From positions 876,001 to 940,000 of the forward strand of contig BPHZ01000001.1 in the NCBI GenBank assembly GCA_026003835.1: a stretch of 64,000 nucleotides of DNA, given 5' to 3'. Below, piece by piece: positions 32,387 through 40,979 of this stretch (its first letter is position 1; the number at the start of each line of letters is the position of its first letter). The notes under the pieces were generated by a model that worked only from the letters and a program-made list of their open reading frames with translations, was not told the DNA's origin and did not search any database. The position numbers and the translations under genes were made by a program. The stretch comes from Herpetosiphonaceae bacterium (lineage in GTDB: Bacteria > Chloroflexota > Chloroflexia > Chloroflexales > Herpetosiphonaceae).

Positions 32387-33700
32387 CTACACTTCATCAC
32401 GCTGCTCAAGCGTCACATGGGCCTGCATGCTGAGGCCGGGGCTGTGCTGGCCCGCAAAGCGTATGAGCTGCAACTCTTCGCTGCGCAGCGCCTCGAAAAA
32501 GCTGCCCCTAAACGTTGCCTTACTATGGCCTATGACAGCGCCGTCACGAATATAGAGGGCCTGCGGGCCGGTAAGCGAGAACATGCCGCTGCTCCGCTCC
32601 TGCGTGTTCAAACCCAGCAGGCTTAGGACCAGGATGGCTTCGTCGATCTGCGGCAGGAACTCTTCCCAGTCCGGCATATGCCGCTGGCTAAAGAAGTTGA
32701 CGGTGTATGCATTGCTCGGAGGCGAGGAGGGCGGCAGACCCATCTTACGGGCGTACTTGAGATCAAGGATCGGCTGTTCCAATCGTCCGCGGCCGATGTA
32801 GGTGGCGGGCGCTGCCGGAACTCCCTCGCCGGTGAAGGCGTAGGAGCCTGGCCCCATCTGCACAAGCGGGTCAACTGCCAGGGTTAAATCTTCGCGCAGG
32901 ACCCGCTGTCCCTCCTGGAATGCGGCTCGGCTAAAGGCCGACTGCCCGTGATACACCAGGCTGCCCTGGAGGTTCCCAAGGATAAAGAAATCGACGAGCT
33001 GATAGGCGACGTTGGGATGCAGGATCAGCTGAAGCTGTCCGCTCATACCGCTCCGCCCCGGCCGCTTCAGGGCAGCGAAGAAGGCGCCGGTACGCTGCGT
33101 CTGCTGCTCGATCTCCTCCAGCGACACAGGCGCTCTGCTGAGAAAACCATCGCCAAGAATACCATCAAAGTAATAGGAGTAGCCGAAGCTGGTTGTATCC
33201 TCGACGAGATTCAGGCCGCGTGAAGTACGCACCATACGCCGGCTGATGCTTGCGCCGACACTGCCGCTCAGAATTGTCGAGCCGATCCTCCTGGCCTGCT
33301 GCTGGAGCAGCTCGATGACGTGTAGCAGATCGCCGGGGCGCTCATCGATCAGACTTGCCGTCTCCGTGGAAAAGAGTGGAACGGTTGTGACACGCTGTGG
33401 GCCGAGAAACACCGCCGCATCAGGATCTTCGTAGGCCGCCTGGCGAGCAACTTCCAGGATCGGGCCGATTTGCTCCAGACTGCTGCCGTCCAGACTGCCT
33501 CTGCTGAGTCGCCCGTCGCGCCATTGAATGAGAAAGCTGCCGCTGGTGACGGCGCTGAAGGTAAAAGGGTTGTAGACGTTGCCGACCTGGTTATCTTTGA
33601 TGCCAATGCTGACGCCGCGCCGCTCATTGAGCGTGATCCGATAATCGGCAACGTCGGGATGCGCGGCAATTGCGGCCTGGAGATCATCGAGGTAGCTCAT
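32387..33700 (-). CDS. pmbA: TldE/PmbA-family subunit
   Basis: A 437-residue TldE/PmbA-like protein, the partner of the TldD metalloprotease. YSYYFDGILGDGFLSRAPVS, RGLNLVEDTTSFG and GRGRLEQPILDLKYARKMGL follow the family order, and FSLTGPQALYIRDGAVIGHS is the typical C-terminal barrel. No HExxxH metal motif is present, as expected of TldE. TldD-TldE heterodimers degrade unfolded peptides and trim modified peptides such as microcin B17 precursor. It lies 60 bases after tldD and six bases before the LuxE-domain gene. Confidence 0.85.
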   Translation of the reverse strand: MSYLDDLQAAIAAHPDVADYRITLNERRGVSIGIKDNQVGNVYNPFTFSAVTSGSFLIQWRDGRLSRGSLDGSSLEQIGPILEVARQAAYEDPDAAVFLGPQRVTTVPLFSTETASLIDERPGDLLHVIELLQQQARRIGSTILSGSVGASISRRMVRTSRGLNLVEDTTSFGYSYYFDGILGDGFLSRAPVSLEEIEQQTQRTGAFFAALKRPGRSGMSGQLQLILHPNVAYQLVDFFILGNLQGSLVYHGQSAFSRAAFQEGQRVLREDLTLAVDPLVQMGPGSYAFTGEGVPAAPATYIGRGRLEQPILDLKYARKMGLPPSSPPSNAYTVNFFSQRHMPDWEEFLPQIDEAILVLSLLGLNTQERSSGMFSLTGPQALYIRDGAVIGHSKATFRGSFFEALRSEELQLIRFAGQHSPGLSMQAHVTLEQRDEV

Positions 33701-33760
33701 AGGCTCTCCAGCTTCATGCTTCGGGCCTCAGGTTTCAAGTTAAAGCGTGGATATCGAAGC

Positions 33761-35263
33761 TCATCTTCCCCCAATCACCACCTGAGGGTTGGCTTCCAGG
33801 AACAGAAAGAAGTGGGATCCTCCGCTGGAGGGCACCGATTGGCCCATCTTGCCGCAGAAGCCCATCGAGTCGAGTTGCAGAGGGCCAAAACCGGCCTTGA
33901 TCGCTTTGAGCGCCGCCAGCGTCCGGCCGCTAAAGATGGCCGGCTGGAAAAGCCGGACACCCTCGGTCGTCAATTCATAGAGCGCGGCACAGTTGAAGAC
34001 AAAATCGCCGCGAGCCGGATTGACCTGCCCGCCCTTGTAGCCCGAGAGGTAGATCACCGGTCGGCCTTCGCGCAGGAGCCCAGCAGTGAGCAGCGCCTGG
34101 CGTACATCCTCCGGAGTTTGCTCCTCGAACGGGACTGCCCGCGGCAGCGGTAACGGATCGTCCACCTCAATGCGAATGTTGGTCATCCGTGGCACCGCCG
34201 GCCTGGCGTAGCTTTGCGCGCGTGCCGCGTCGATAACCCGTACGCCTGCTGCATCGGCAGAGAAGACATCAGCCAGCGCTTCGCGGAGTACGCCGTGGTC
34301 GATAATGGTCGCACGAGTGCGCGGAACGCCGTTAGGGCTGAAGGGCTGGTAGGCGTGGTCGCCCTCGATCGACTCGTCGATAATGCTGACAATGGGTGCG
34401 GCGACGACTGCACCGGTGCGAAAACGGCCCTGGTCATCGCCCAGGATTGAGGAGCGTAATCCATCCGCCTCAGCAGCGTGGCCAAACGCCTCGTGGGCCA
34501 GCCCCTTTGCCAGCGCGTAGTCCAGGACCAGATCATATGATCCGGCAGGATAATCCGGCGCATCAAGGAGCGCCACCGCGAGATCGGCTGCCCGCCGTGC
34601 GCGCCCCAACAAGACTGCTCTGCGCTCCGCGTCAAGCACAACCTCGTACGAGCTGCCGGAGAGCGAGCTGGAGACCGTATGGACCTGTTCGTCACGCCGG
34701 GCTGTGACGACGTTGTAGCAGTAGCAGCGAGGGAGGAGATACGCGACGCTGGCGCCATCGCTGCGAACGATATGCCATTCCTCGCGCTCAATTGTGCAGG
34801 AGGTACGGGCCTTAAGCTCCGAGTTAAGGGCCAGAACGTCGCGGTTGATCGTTTCTACCTGCTGTTGGAGTTCCGCCAGAGAGAGTTCGTCGATAGCGTA
34901 GCGGGTAGGAGGAATCACGCGCGCTGAGATCGGGGACACATTGAAGACAGCCCGGTTCGCCTCCAGCCCCGCTCCAGCCGCTGCCCGCGCGCTCTTGACG
35001 GCGGTTTCCAGTGCCGTCAACGCTGCCCCCTCTGTAAGGATGTCGGTTGCTGCAAAGGCGGTATGACCGCTCTCTGTGAAAACCTGAAGCCCCAGGCCCT
35101 GGCCTAGCCCGGTTGAGATACTTTCCGTCTTTCCATTGGTCACGGTCACTGAGCGCACCTCTGCGCGTTGCAGGCGGGCGATCAGATAGACGCGCGCGGC
35201 GGCGGCTTTTTGTAACAGCCGATCCAGCAGCCCCGCGTAGATGTCGATGTGGAGGTTCGACAT
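33761..35263 (-). CDS. tldD: TldD-family zinc metalloprotease
   Basis: A 500-residue TldD-like protein. The catalytic HExxxH motif is in LAHEAFGHAAEADGLRSSIL near residue 255; YALAKGLAHEAFGH and DEQVHTVSSSLSGSSYEVVL precede it. GVLREALADVFSADAAGVRV, VPRMTNIRIE, and YLSGYKGGQVNPARGDFVFN are the conserved C-terminal blocks, with a final cysteine-bearing GFCGKMGQSVPSSGGSHFFL. The start at 35263 was chosen because GAGGGATC precedes the ATG; upstream codons of the longer reading are leader. A consensus promoter lies about 75 bases upstream. Confidence 0.88.
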   Translation of the reverse strand: MSNLHIDIYAGLLDRLLQKAAAARVYLIARLQRAEVRSVTVTNGKTESISTGLGQGLGLQVFTESGHTAFAATDILTEGAALTALETAVKSARAAAGAGLEANRAVFNVSPISARVIPPTRYAIDELSLAELQQQVETINRDVLALNSELKARTSCTIEREEWHIVRSDGASVAYLLPRCYCYNVVTARRDEQVHTVSSSLSGSSYEVVLDAERRAVLLGRARRAADLAVALLDAPDYPAGSYDLVLDYALAKGLAHEAFGHAAEADGLRSSILGDDQGRFRTGAVVAAPIVSIIDESIEGDHAYQPFSPNGVPRTRATIIDHGVLREALADVFSADAAGVRVIDAARAQSYARPAVPRMTNIRIEVDDPLPLPRAVPFEEQTPEDVRQALLTAGLLREGRPVIYLSGYKGGQVNPARGDFVFNCAALYELTTEGVRLFQPAIFSGRTLAALKAIKAGFGPLQLDSMGFCGKMGQSVPSSGGSHFFLFLEANPQVVIGGR

Positions 35264-35335
35264 CTGGTTTGATCCCTCTTCGTACACGCTCCGCAGCCAC
35301 CTGGCTGCGGGATATGTTCGTCTTTGTTCTGTTTG

Positions 35336-35364
35336 ATGGTAGCACGCGCTTCTGATCCCGTCAA
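35336..35364 (-). promoter_or_regulatory. Promoter of the tldD-tldE-luxE-like operon
   Basis: TTGACG (35364-35359), a 17-base spacer and TACCAT (35341-35336). The leader holds a perfect inverted repeat, CCGCAGCCA and TGGCTGCGG (35291-35310), which may be an operator or an RNA hairpin. Confidence 0.65.
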
Positions 35365-35459
35365 GGCGTCGTCTATGCTTACAACAGTCATTTTTAACAA
35401 CTTTTGAACCACGGCTGCAGATCGGGGGTATATAATTCATGGGGATAGAGTGGGGAAGT

Positions 35460-35487
35460 TTGACACGCCGGATCGTTCTGGTATAAT
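35460..35487 (+). promoter_or_regulatory. Promoter of the ABC importer operon
   Basis: TTGACA (35460-35465), a 16-base spacer and a perfect TATAAT (35482-35487). Transcription would begin near 35494 and give a 150-base leader before the binding-protein gene. The leader holds a second AAGGAGG-like site with no convincing gene. Confidence 0.75.
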
Positions 35488-35647
35488 GCGTGCGTCCAGT
35501 TCGGGCACACCCCTTCAGTTCCTGTACCGGCGATCCTTTCTGATTTTGTAAGGAAGGAGGTGAAAGCTACTGCCTGCAGTCCCGTTCAAGCAAGTACCCT
35601 GATGTGACAGACTCTCAGATTCCATGAATCTTGTCAGGAGGCAAAGA

Positions 35648-37552
35648 ATGCTTCACCTGAAGCGCCGGACGATTATCAGCCTTGGGATGCTCCTCGTGCT
35701 GATCGTCCCGATTTTGGCGGCTTGTGGCGGCACTACAACGCCGACCGCGCAGCCCACTCAGCCCGGCCAGGCACAGACTACGCAGGCCCCGGCTCAACCG
35801 ACCGAGGCTCCCGCGCAGCCGACCGAGGCTCCCGCGCCGACCGAGGCTCCATCGGCTCAGTTTGCAGATACCGTGATTATCGGTATGTCCCAGGAGCCGG
35901 ACACGATGTACTCCCTGATCTCCTCGATGGCGGTACAGCGCACCGTTGACAACGCCATCAAGGAGCCCTGGATTACGCAGCTCGACTACACCTTCGAGGC
36001 CAACCCACGCTACCTGCAGGGTGAGCTGCCGACCGTCGACAATGGCGGCGCGGTCCTGGAGGAGGTTGAGGCGTTCATCGATGAGACGGGCGCCATCACC
36101 ACCACCGACACGGGTGTGACCACCCAGACCACGCAGCTGGTCGTGACCTTCCAGATGCAGCCCGGCCTCAAGTGGGAGGATGGCGAGCCGCTGACGACTG
36201 CAGACGTTGTCTTCGGCCACGAGGTTGGCTGCGATCCCAACTCGGGCGCGACCTCGTTCATCACCTGCAACAAGATCGAGAAGGTTGAGGCGGTGGACGA
36301 GACGACCTGGAAGGTTTACTACAAGCCCGGCGTGACCGACTCGCTCTACTTCGCTATCATCAACGGCTCCGGTGTTGTGCTGCCGAAGCACGAGCTGGAG
36401 GGCACCTCGCCTGCGGATCTGCAGAGCGACCCGCGCCTGACCGAGCACCCGATGGGCTGGGGCCCCTACAAGCTCGAGGAGGGTGGCTGGAAGAAGGGCC
36501 AGTCGATCACCGTCACCAAGAACGAGCACTATGTCGGCGCTCCTGATCTGCCGAAGATCCCCCAGGTCATCTTCCAGATCATCCCCGATACCAACCAGCT
36601 CTGGGCTTCGCTGTACGCCGGCGAGATCGATCTGGCGACCAGCGACGGTATTCAGGCTGACCTGGCTCCGACGATCGAGAACGCCGAGAAGGCCGGTAAG
36701 GTCCGCGCCTACTTCCTGTCCTCGGCCGTTTGGGAACACATGGACTTCAACTTCAACCGCACCGATGATCTGACCCAGCCCTCGCTGCTGGCTGATCTGG
36801 TGATTCGCCAGGCGATTGCCTATGGTGCTAACCGCCAGGGCTACGTCGATGCCGTCTACTCCGGTAAGTCCAACGTCATGCACAGCTGGATCCCCAACAC
36901 CAGCTGGGCCTACGCCGGTGACGAGAATCTGACCATCTATACCTACGATGTCACCAAGGCCAACCAGCTGCTGGACGAGGCCGGCTATGTCGATACCGAC
37001 GGCGATGGCATCCGCGAGAAGGATGGCGAGCCGCTGTCCTTCACCTTCCGCACCACCGCCGGCAACAGGATGCGCGAGAGGCTGTCGCAGCTGTTCCAGG
37101 CCGACATGAAGGCGATCGGTATCGATATCCAGATCGACCTGCTGCCGGCCAGCGTCTGGTTCGGCGATGAGAGCGGTCTGTCGCGCCGCGACTTCCAGAT
37201 CGGCGAGTTTGCCTGGGTCGGCCAGGCAGACCCAGGCGGCGAGACGCTCTACGCCTGCAATCAGATCCCAGTACCTGAGAACAACTGGGAGGGCCAGAAC
37301 TTCATGGGCTGGTGCAATGAGGTTGCCAGCGAGGCCATCATCAAGGCGAATGCGTCCCTCTCGGTTGAGGAGCGCAAGGAGGCCTACAAGATCCACCAGA
37401 TCGAGTTCACCAAGGATCTGCCTTCGCTGCCGCTCTTCAACCGCCTGGAGATCTTCGTCTCGGCGCCTGATCTCCAGAATGTCCAGCCCAACCCGACCGA
37501 GTACGTGACCTGGAACATCGCCGATTGGGAGGCCCCACCGCGCGATAACTAA
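35648..37552 (+). CDS. Peptide-type ABC transporter substrate-binding lipoprotein
   Basis: A 634-residue family 5 (DppA/OppA) binding protein. The signal peptide ends in the lipobox ILAACGG (cysteine near 22), followed by a Pro/Thr/Ala-rich tether of about 40 residues with repeated APTEAP units. The mature domain has LKWEDGEPLTTADVVFGHEV, WGPYKLEEGGWKKGQSITVT and TDGDGIREKDGEPLSFTF (possible calcium-type loop). A strong AGGAGG site supports the start at 35648. Codon use here is the most G+C-biased and regular in the window, consistent with high expression. Substrate not determinable; oligopeptides or nickel/sugars are possibilities for this family. Confidence 0.92.
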   Translation: MLHLKRRTIISLGMLLVLIVPILAACGGTTTPTAQPTQPGQAQTTQAPAQPTEAPAQPTEAPAPTEAPSAQFADTVIIGMSQEPDTMYSLISSMAVQRTVDNAIKEPWITQLDYTFEANPRYLQGELPTVDNGGAVLEEVEAFIDETGAITTTDTGVTTQTTQLVVTFQMQPGLKWEDGEPLTTADVVFGHEVGCDPNSGATSFITCNKIEKVEAVDETTWKVYYKPGVTDSLYFAIINGSGVVLPKHELEGTSPADLQSDPRLTEHPMGWGPYKLEEGGWKKGQSITVTKNEHYVGAPDLPKIPQVIFQIIPDTNQLWASLYAGEIDLATSDGIQADLAPTIENAEKAGKVRAYFLSSAVWEHMDFNFNRTDDLTQPSLLADLVIRQAIAYGANRQGYVDAVYSGKSNVMHSWIPNTSWAYAGDENLTIYTYDVTKANQLLDEAGYVDTDGDGIREKDGEPLSFTFRTTAGNRMRERLSQLFQADMKAIGIDIQIDLLPASVWFGDESGLSRRDFQIGEFAWVGQADPGGETLYACNQIPVPENNWEGQNFMGWCNEVASEAIIKANASLSVEERKEAYKIHQIEFTKDLPSLPLFNRLEIFVSAPDLQNVQPNPTEYVTWNIADWEAPPRDN

Positions 37553-37559
37553 GATCTAC

Positions 37560-37591
37560 GGCGAGGGGCGCGTCATAGCGCGTCCCTCGCC
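37560..37591 (+). terminator. First intercistronic hairpin after the binding-protein gene
   Basis: GGCGAGGGGCGCG and CGCGTCCCTCGCC pair over 13 bases with one G/U wobble and a short loop (TCATAG). No U run follows. It probably stabilises or partly ends the upstream mRNA. Confidence 0.6.
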
Positions 37592-37641
37592 CTTGCTGTT
37601 GGGACGCAGGTAGTCCGCTGGATCCGGACCGGAGGGGGTCC

Positions 37642-37674
37642 TTCGCAGGGGCACGGTTGTCGTGCCCCTGCGAA
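37642..37674 (+). terminator. Second intercistronic hairpin before the permease genes
   Basis: TTCGCAGGGGCACG (37642-37655) and CGTGCCCCTGCGAA (37661-37674) pair perfectly over 14 bases with a five-base loop. A-rich sequence follows on this strand, T-rich on the other. With the first hairpin it would allow more binding protein than permease. Confidence 0.65.
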
Positions 37675-37777
37675 AAATATAAAAATTGATAGTCCATATC
37701 ACTTTTATCTTTGCTGACCGTACCTGTATCACTCATTCAGATCGCCTTTGGACAGGGTAATACTAAAGGGGGTTGGT

Positions 37778-38809
37778 GTGACAGCCTATCTTATTCGACG
37801 TATTCTTCAGATGACGATTGTGGTCTTTCTCTCGACCGTCGTCATCTTCCTCATCCTCAATACTGTCCCCGGAGGTCCATTGGATGGCCTTCGCTTTAGG
37901 GGGACCAGTTCGCGAGATCAGGTCAGTCAGGAGGATATTGCGCGTCTGGAGCGGCAGTATGATCTTGACCTGCCGATCTGGCAGCGCTATACCCGCTGGC
38001 TGATCGGCTACCCCAAGGTGCCTGATCACGATAACACCAAGCGCGGCGTGCTGCGGCTTGACTTCGGTGAGTCGTGGGCTATCAGCAAGAATACGCCTGT
38101 GCTGGAGCTGATCAAGAGCCGTCTGCCTAATACGCTGCTGTTGATGCTTACCGCGACGATCCTGTCGCTGGTGGTAGCCATCCCGGTTGGGGTCTACTCA
38201 GCGGTTCGTCAATACTCTGCCTTCGACTATGCCGTTACTAGCTTCTCCTTCTTCGGCCAATCCATGCCTGTGTTCTGGTTTGGCCTGCTGATGGTGATCC
38301 TCTTCGCCCATAAATTCCGCGAGTGGGGTCTGCCCTATCTGCCAACGGGAGGGCTGTACAACGAGCGCAACGTAACCCATACCATCGTCGAACGCATCCG
38401 CTATCTGGTGATGCCCGCGACGGTTCTCAGCCTGCTCTCGATGGCTACCTGGAGCCGCTTCACTCGCGCCTCGATGCTTGAGGTTATCCGTCAGGATTAT
38501 ATCCGCACCGCGCGGGCGAAAGGTGTTAAGGAGCGTGTGGTCATTATCAAGCACGCTCTACGCAATGCGCTCATCCCATTGATTACTCTGGTCGTGCTCC
38601 AGCTGCCCAATATCTTCTCCGGCGCGATTATTACTGAGACGGTCTTTACCTGGCCCGGTACCGGCCGCCTCTACTTTGATGCGCTGGGCAGGGCAGACTG
38701 GCCTGTGGCGATGGCCTTCCTCTTCATTACGGCGATCCTCTATGTCATTGCCACGCTTATCCGCGATGTTGCTTATGTGATCGTGGATCCGCGTATTCGA
38801 TTCGACTAA
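37778..38809 (+). CDS. dppB: ABC importer permease, DppB type
   Basis: A 343-residue permease with about six helices. The N-terminal helix YLIRRILQMTIVVFLSTVVI and FLILNTVPGGP are family marks; the ATPase-contact EAA loop is EVIRQDYIRTARAKGVKERV with the usual G. The C-terminus VAYVIVDPRIRFD is diagnostic of DppB-like permeases. The GTG at 37778, preceded by AAAGGGGG, fits the family start better than the upstream TTG. It pairs with the DppC-like permease 25 bases downstream. Confidence 0.92.
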   Translation: MTAYLIRRILQMTIVVFLSTVVIFLILNTVPGGPLDGLRFRGTSSRDQVSQEDIARLERQYDLDLPIWQRYTRWLIGYPKVPDHDNTKRGVLRLDFGESWAISKNTPVLELIKSRLPNTLLLMLTATILSLVVAIPVGVYSAVRQYSAFDYAVTSFSFFGQSMPVFWFGLLMVILFAHKFREWGLPYLPTGGLYNERNVTHTIVERIRYLVMPATVLSLLSMATWSRFTRASMLEVIRQDYIRTARAKGVKERVVIIKHALRNALIPLITLVVLQLPNIFSGAIITETVFTWPGTGRLYFDALGRADWPVAMAFLFITAILYVIATLIRDVAYVIVDPRIRFD

Positions 38810-38833
38810 AATTGTGTTGTAAGGAGTTTGCTC

Positions 38834-39853
38834 ATGGCCATTGCCCAACCACTTGATAGCGCCCAGGAACTCCTGACGGTCGAAGAGGAGAGCTGGGGAA
38901 AAATAATCTGGCGCCGCTTTCGTAAGCATAAAATGGCGATCTTCGGCATGGTCACGCTCACGCTGATCTTCCTCTTCTCCTATGTTGGGCCGCTGCTGCG
39001 CCCTTACCCGGAGAGCTGTAGGGTGATCGGGCAGAGCAAGCGTGACTGTGTCATCGATGCAGTGGTTAATGTCTATGCGCCGCGCAGCGCCGAACATCCC
39101 CTTGGTCTCGATGACGTTGGCCGCGATACGTTGACCCGCCTGATGTATGGCGGAAGGATCTCGCTCTTTGTGGGCCTGAGCTGCGCGATCCTCTCGACGA
39201 TCATTGGTATCGTGATTGGTGCGGTCTCGGGCTTCTACGGCAGGTGGGTTGACGCGATGAGTATGCGCTTCGTCGAGTTTATGCTGACGCTTCCGACGTT
39301 GCCCATCTTGCTGATCATCGCGGCAATTCGCGCCAAGGGCGGAGCCAATTTTATCAATGTGCTGATCCCGACCCCTATCGCGTCGGCCGCCGGCTCGATC
39401 CTATCGATGAAACCTGAGGAAGCCCGCGATGTGCTTGGTCTGGTGCTTATCCTGGTGGTCTTCGGCTGGATGGGCACGGCGCTGCTGGTACGCGGCACAG
39501 TCCTCTCTCTGCGTACGCTGGAGTATGCCGATGCTGCGCGGGCGCTTGGCGCTTCGAGCTGGCGTATTATCCGCCGCCATATGATCCCGAACTCGCTGGC
39601 GCCGATCATTGTGTCGGTGACGCTGGCCGTCGGCGATTTCATCATTATCGAATCGGCGCTCAGCTTCTTGGGCTTTGGTGTCCGCGTGCCTACGCCGACC
39701 TGGGGCAATATGCTGACCAACACCCAGGCCTATATGTTCGTCAACCCGTGGCTGGCGCTCTACCCGGGTCTGCTGATCTTTCTGACGGTGCTCTCGATTA
39801 ACTACATTGGCGATGCCCTGCGCGATGCGCTTGACCCGCGGCTGAAAGAGTAA
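38834..39853 (+). CDS. dppC: ABC importer permease, DppC type
   Basis: A 339-residue permease. It starts with a cytoplasmic arm followed by a helix with HKMAIFGMVTLTLIFLFSYV, then a periplasmic loop with HPLGLDDVGRDTLTRLMYGG (typical of DppC), and RTLEYADAARALGASSWRII as the EAA loop. The C-terminus INYIGDALRDALDPRLKE is the family ending. AAGGAG lies seven bases before the ATG. Between the last helices is a 45-residue extension (KGGANFINVLIPTPIASAA) not usual in short DppC proteins. Confidence 0.92.
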   Translation: MAIAQPLDSAQELLTVEEESWGKIIWRRFRKHKMAIFGMVTLTLIFLFSYVGPLLRPYPESCRVIGQSKRDCVIDAVVNVYAPRSAEHPLGLDDVGRDTLTRLMYGGRISLFVGLSCAILSTIIGIVIGAVSGFYGRWVDAMSMRFVEFMLTLPTLPILLIIAAIRAKGGANFINVLIPTPIASAAGSILSMKPEEARDVLGLVLILVVFGWMGTALLVRGTVLSLRTLEYADAARALGASSWRIIRRHMIPNSLAPIIVSVTLAVGDFIIIESALSFLGFGVRVPTPTWGNMLTNTQAYMFVNPWLALYPGLLIFLTVLSINYIGDALRDALDPRLKE

Positions 39854-39857
39854 TCCA

Positions 39858-40961
39858 ATGAGGCGGAAGATGGGGCGCCGCGAGTTTATGCGACTCGCGG
39901 CGCTGACGACAACAACAACGCTGCTGGCTGGCTGTGGTGCTGATGCTCCGCAGCGGGCGGGTGAGCCTCCCCTTTCGGCTACGCCGGCGGCGACAGCGTC
40001 CGGTGCCTCCGGAGGCGGTGGTATGGGCGCCGGCGCTACCGCTGTTGTCCCCGAGCGTTTCGCCAGCTTTATTACGCCGAACGAGCACTTCTACATCACG
40101 GTCTACTCCAGCGTCGAGCCGGATATCGATCGGGCAAGCTGGTCGCTGTCGATCCGCGGCCTCGACGGCCGCGAGAAACGCCTGTCCTATGCCAGTCTGG
40201 TCAAGCATCCGGCAGCGCTGGATCGCATGGTGACAATGGAGTGTGTCGGCAATGGCGTCGGCGGGAGTCTGATCAGCAATGCGATCTGGCGGGGCGTGCC
40301 TCTCGCGGCACTGCTGAACGACTTCGGTATCGAGGGCCAACCTTACAAGGTGGTCTTTCGTGCTGCCGATAACTACCATACAGCAGTGCCGCTCGAGGTG
40401 GCTATGGATGGCTATAGTATGCTTGCCTGGCAGATGAACGGCGTCGATCTGCCTCGCAATCATGGCTATCCCGTACGCGTGATCATTCCCGGCAAGTATG
40501 GTATGAAAAGCCCTAAATGGCTCACTTCCATCGAGTTGGTCGATAGCGATTACCTGGGTTATTGGGAGTCGCGGGGCTGGGATGATGTGGCGACGATCGT
40601 CCCTTTCTCGCGCTTTACCAACCCGTTGCGCTTTACTGAGGTGCAGCCCGGCCGTATCCCTGTGGAGGGGTTGGCGTTTGCCGGCGCCCAGCCAATCGCC
40701 GCCGTCGAGATCAGCGAGGATCGCCGGCAGAGCTGGCATCCGGCGCAGATCACAACAGACCCTGCTCCGTTTGTCTGGTCGTTCTGGCGCTATGAGTGGG
40801 ATCTCTCCGTGGTGTCGCGGCGCTCCTCTGCCCAGCTTGCGCTGCGCTGCAGCGATGCTGCCGGTAGGCGCCAGCGCGAGAAGGCGCCACCGCAGCTGCC
40901 CGACGGGTTGCAGACCCAGGATGCAGGATATGATACGCTTGAGTTGATTGTACAGTCCTAG
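39858..40961 (+). CDS. Exported molybdopterin oxidoreductase, sulfite-oxidase/YedY-like
   Basis: A 367-residue protein with a Tat-type leader (GRREFMRLAALTTTTTLLAG) ending near an AGCG lipobox-like site, so it may be a lipoprotein. The Mo-pterin domain has the cysteine ligand in VTMECVGNGVGG (near residue 130), WRGVPLAALLNDFGI, GYPVRVIIPGKYGMKSPKWL and GLAFAGAQPIAAVEISEDRR (dimerisation/immunoglobulin-like end). Such enzymes oxidise sulfite or reduce methionine sulfoxide; the substrate is open. It starts only four bases after the DppC stop and precedes the two ATPases, so it is embedded in the importer operon. Confidence 0.85.
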   Translation: MRRKMGRREFMRLAALTTTTTLLAGCGADAPQRAGEPPLSATPAATASGASGGGGMGAGATAVVPERFASFITPNEHFYITVYSSVEPDIDRASWSLSIRGLDGREKRLSYASLVKHPAALDRMVTMECVGNGVGGSLISNAIWRGVPLAALLNDFGIEGQPYKVVFRAADNYHTAVPLEVAMDGYSMLAWQMNGVDLPRNHGYPVRVIIPGKYGMKSPKWLTSIELVDSDYLGYWESRGWDDVATIVPFSRFTNPLRFTEVQPGRIPVEGLAFAGAQPIAAVEISEDRRQSWHPAQITTDPAPFVWSFWRYEWDLSVVSRRSSAQLALRCSDAAGRRQREKAPPQLPDGLQTQDAGYDTLELIVQS

Positions 40962-40979
40962 ATGTTGTGAGGATCAACC

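Noticed and set aside
35559-35606. GTG mini-ORF (15 codons) in the importer leader as a leader peptide
   Set aside because: Its ribosome site overlaps the start and no amino acid bias or attenuator fold follows.
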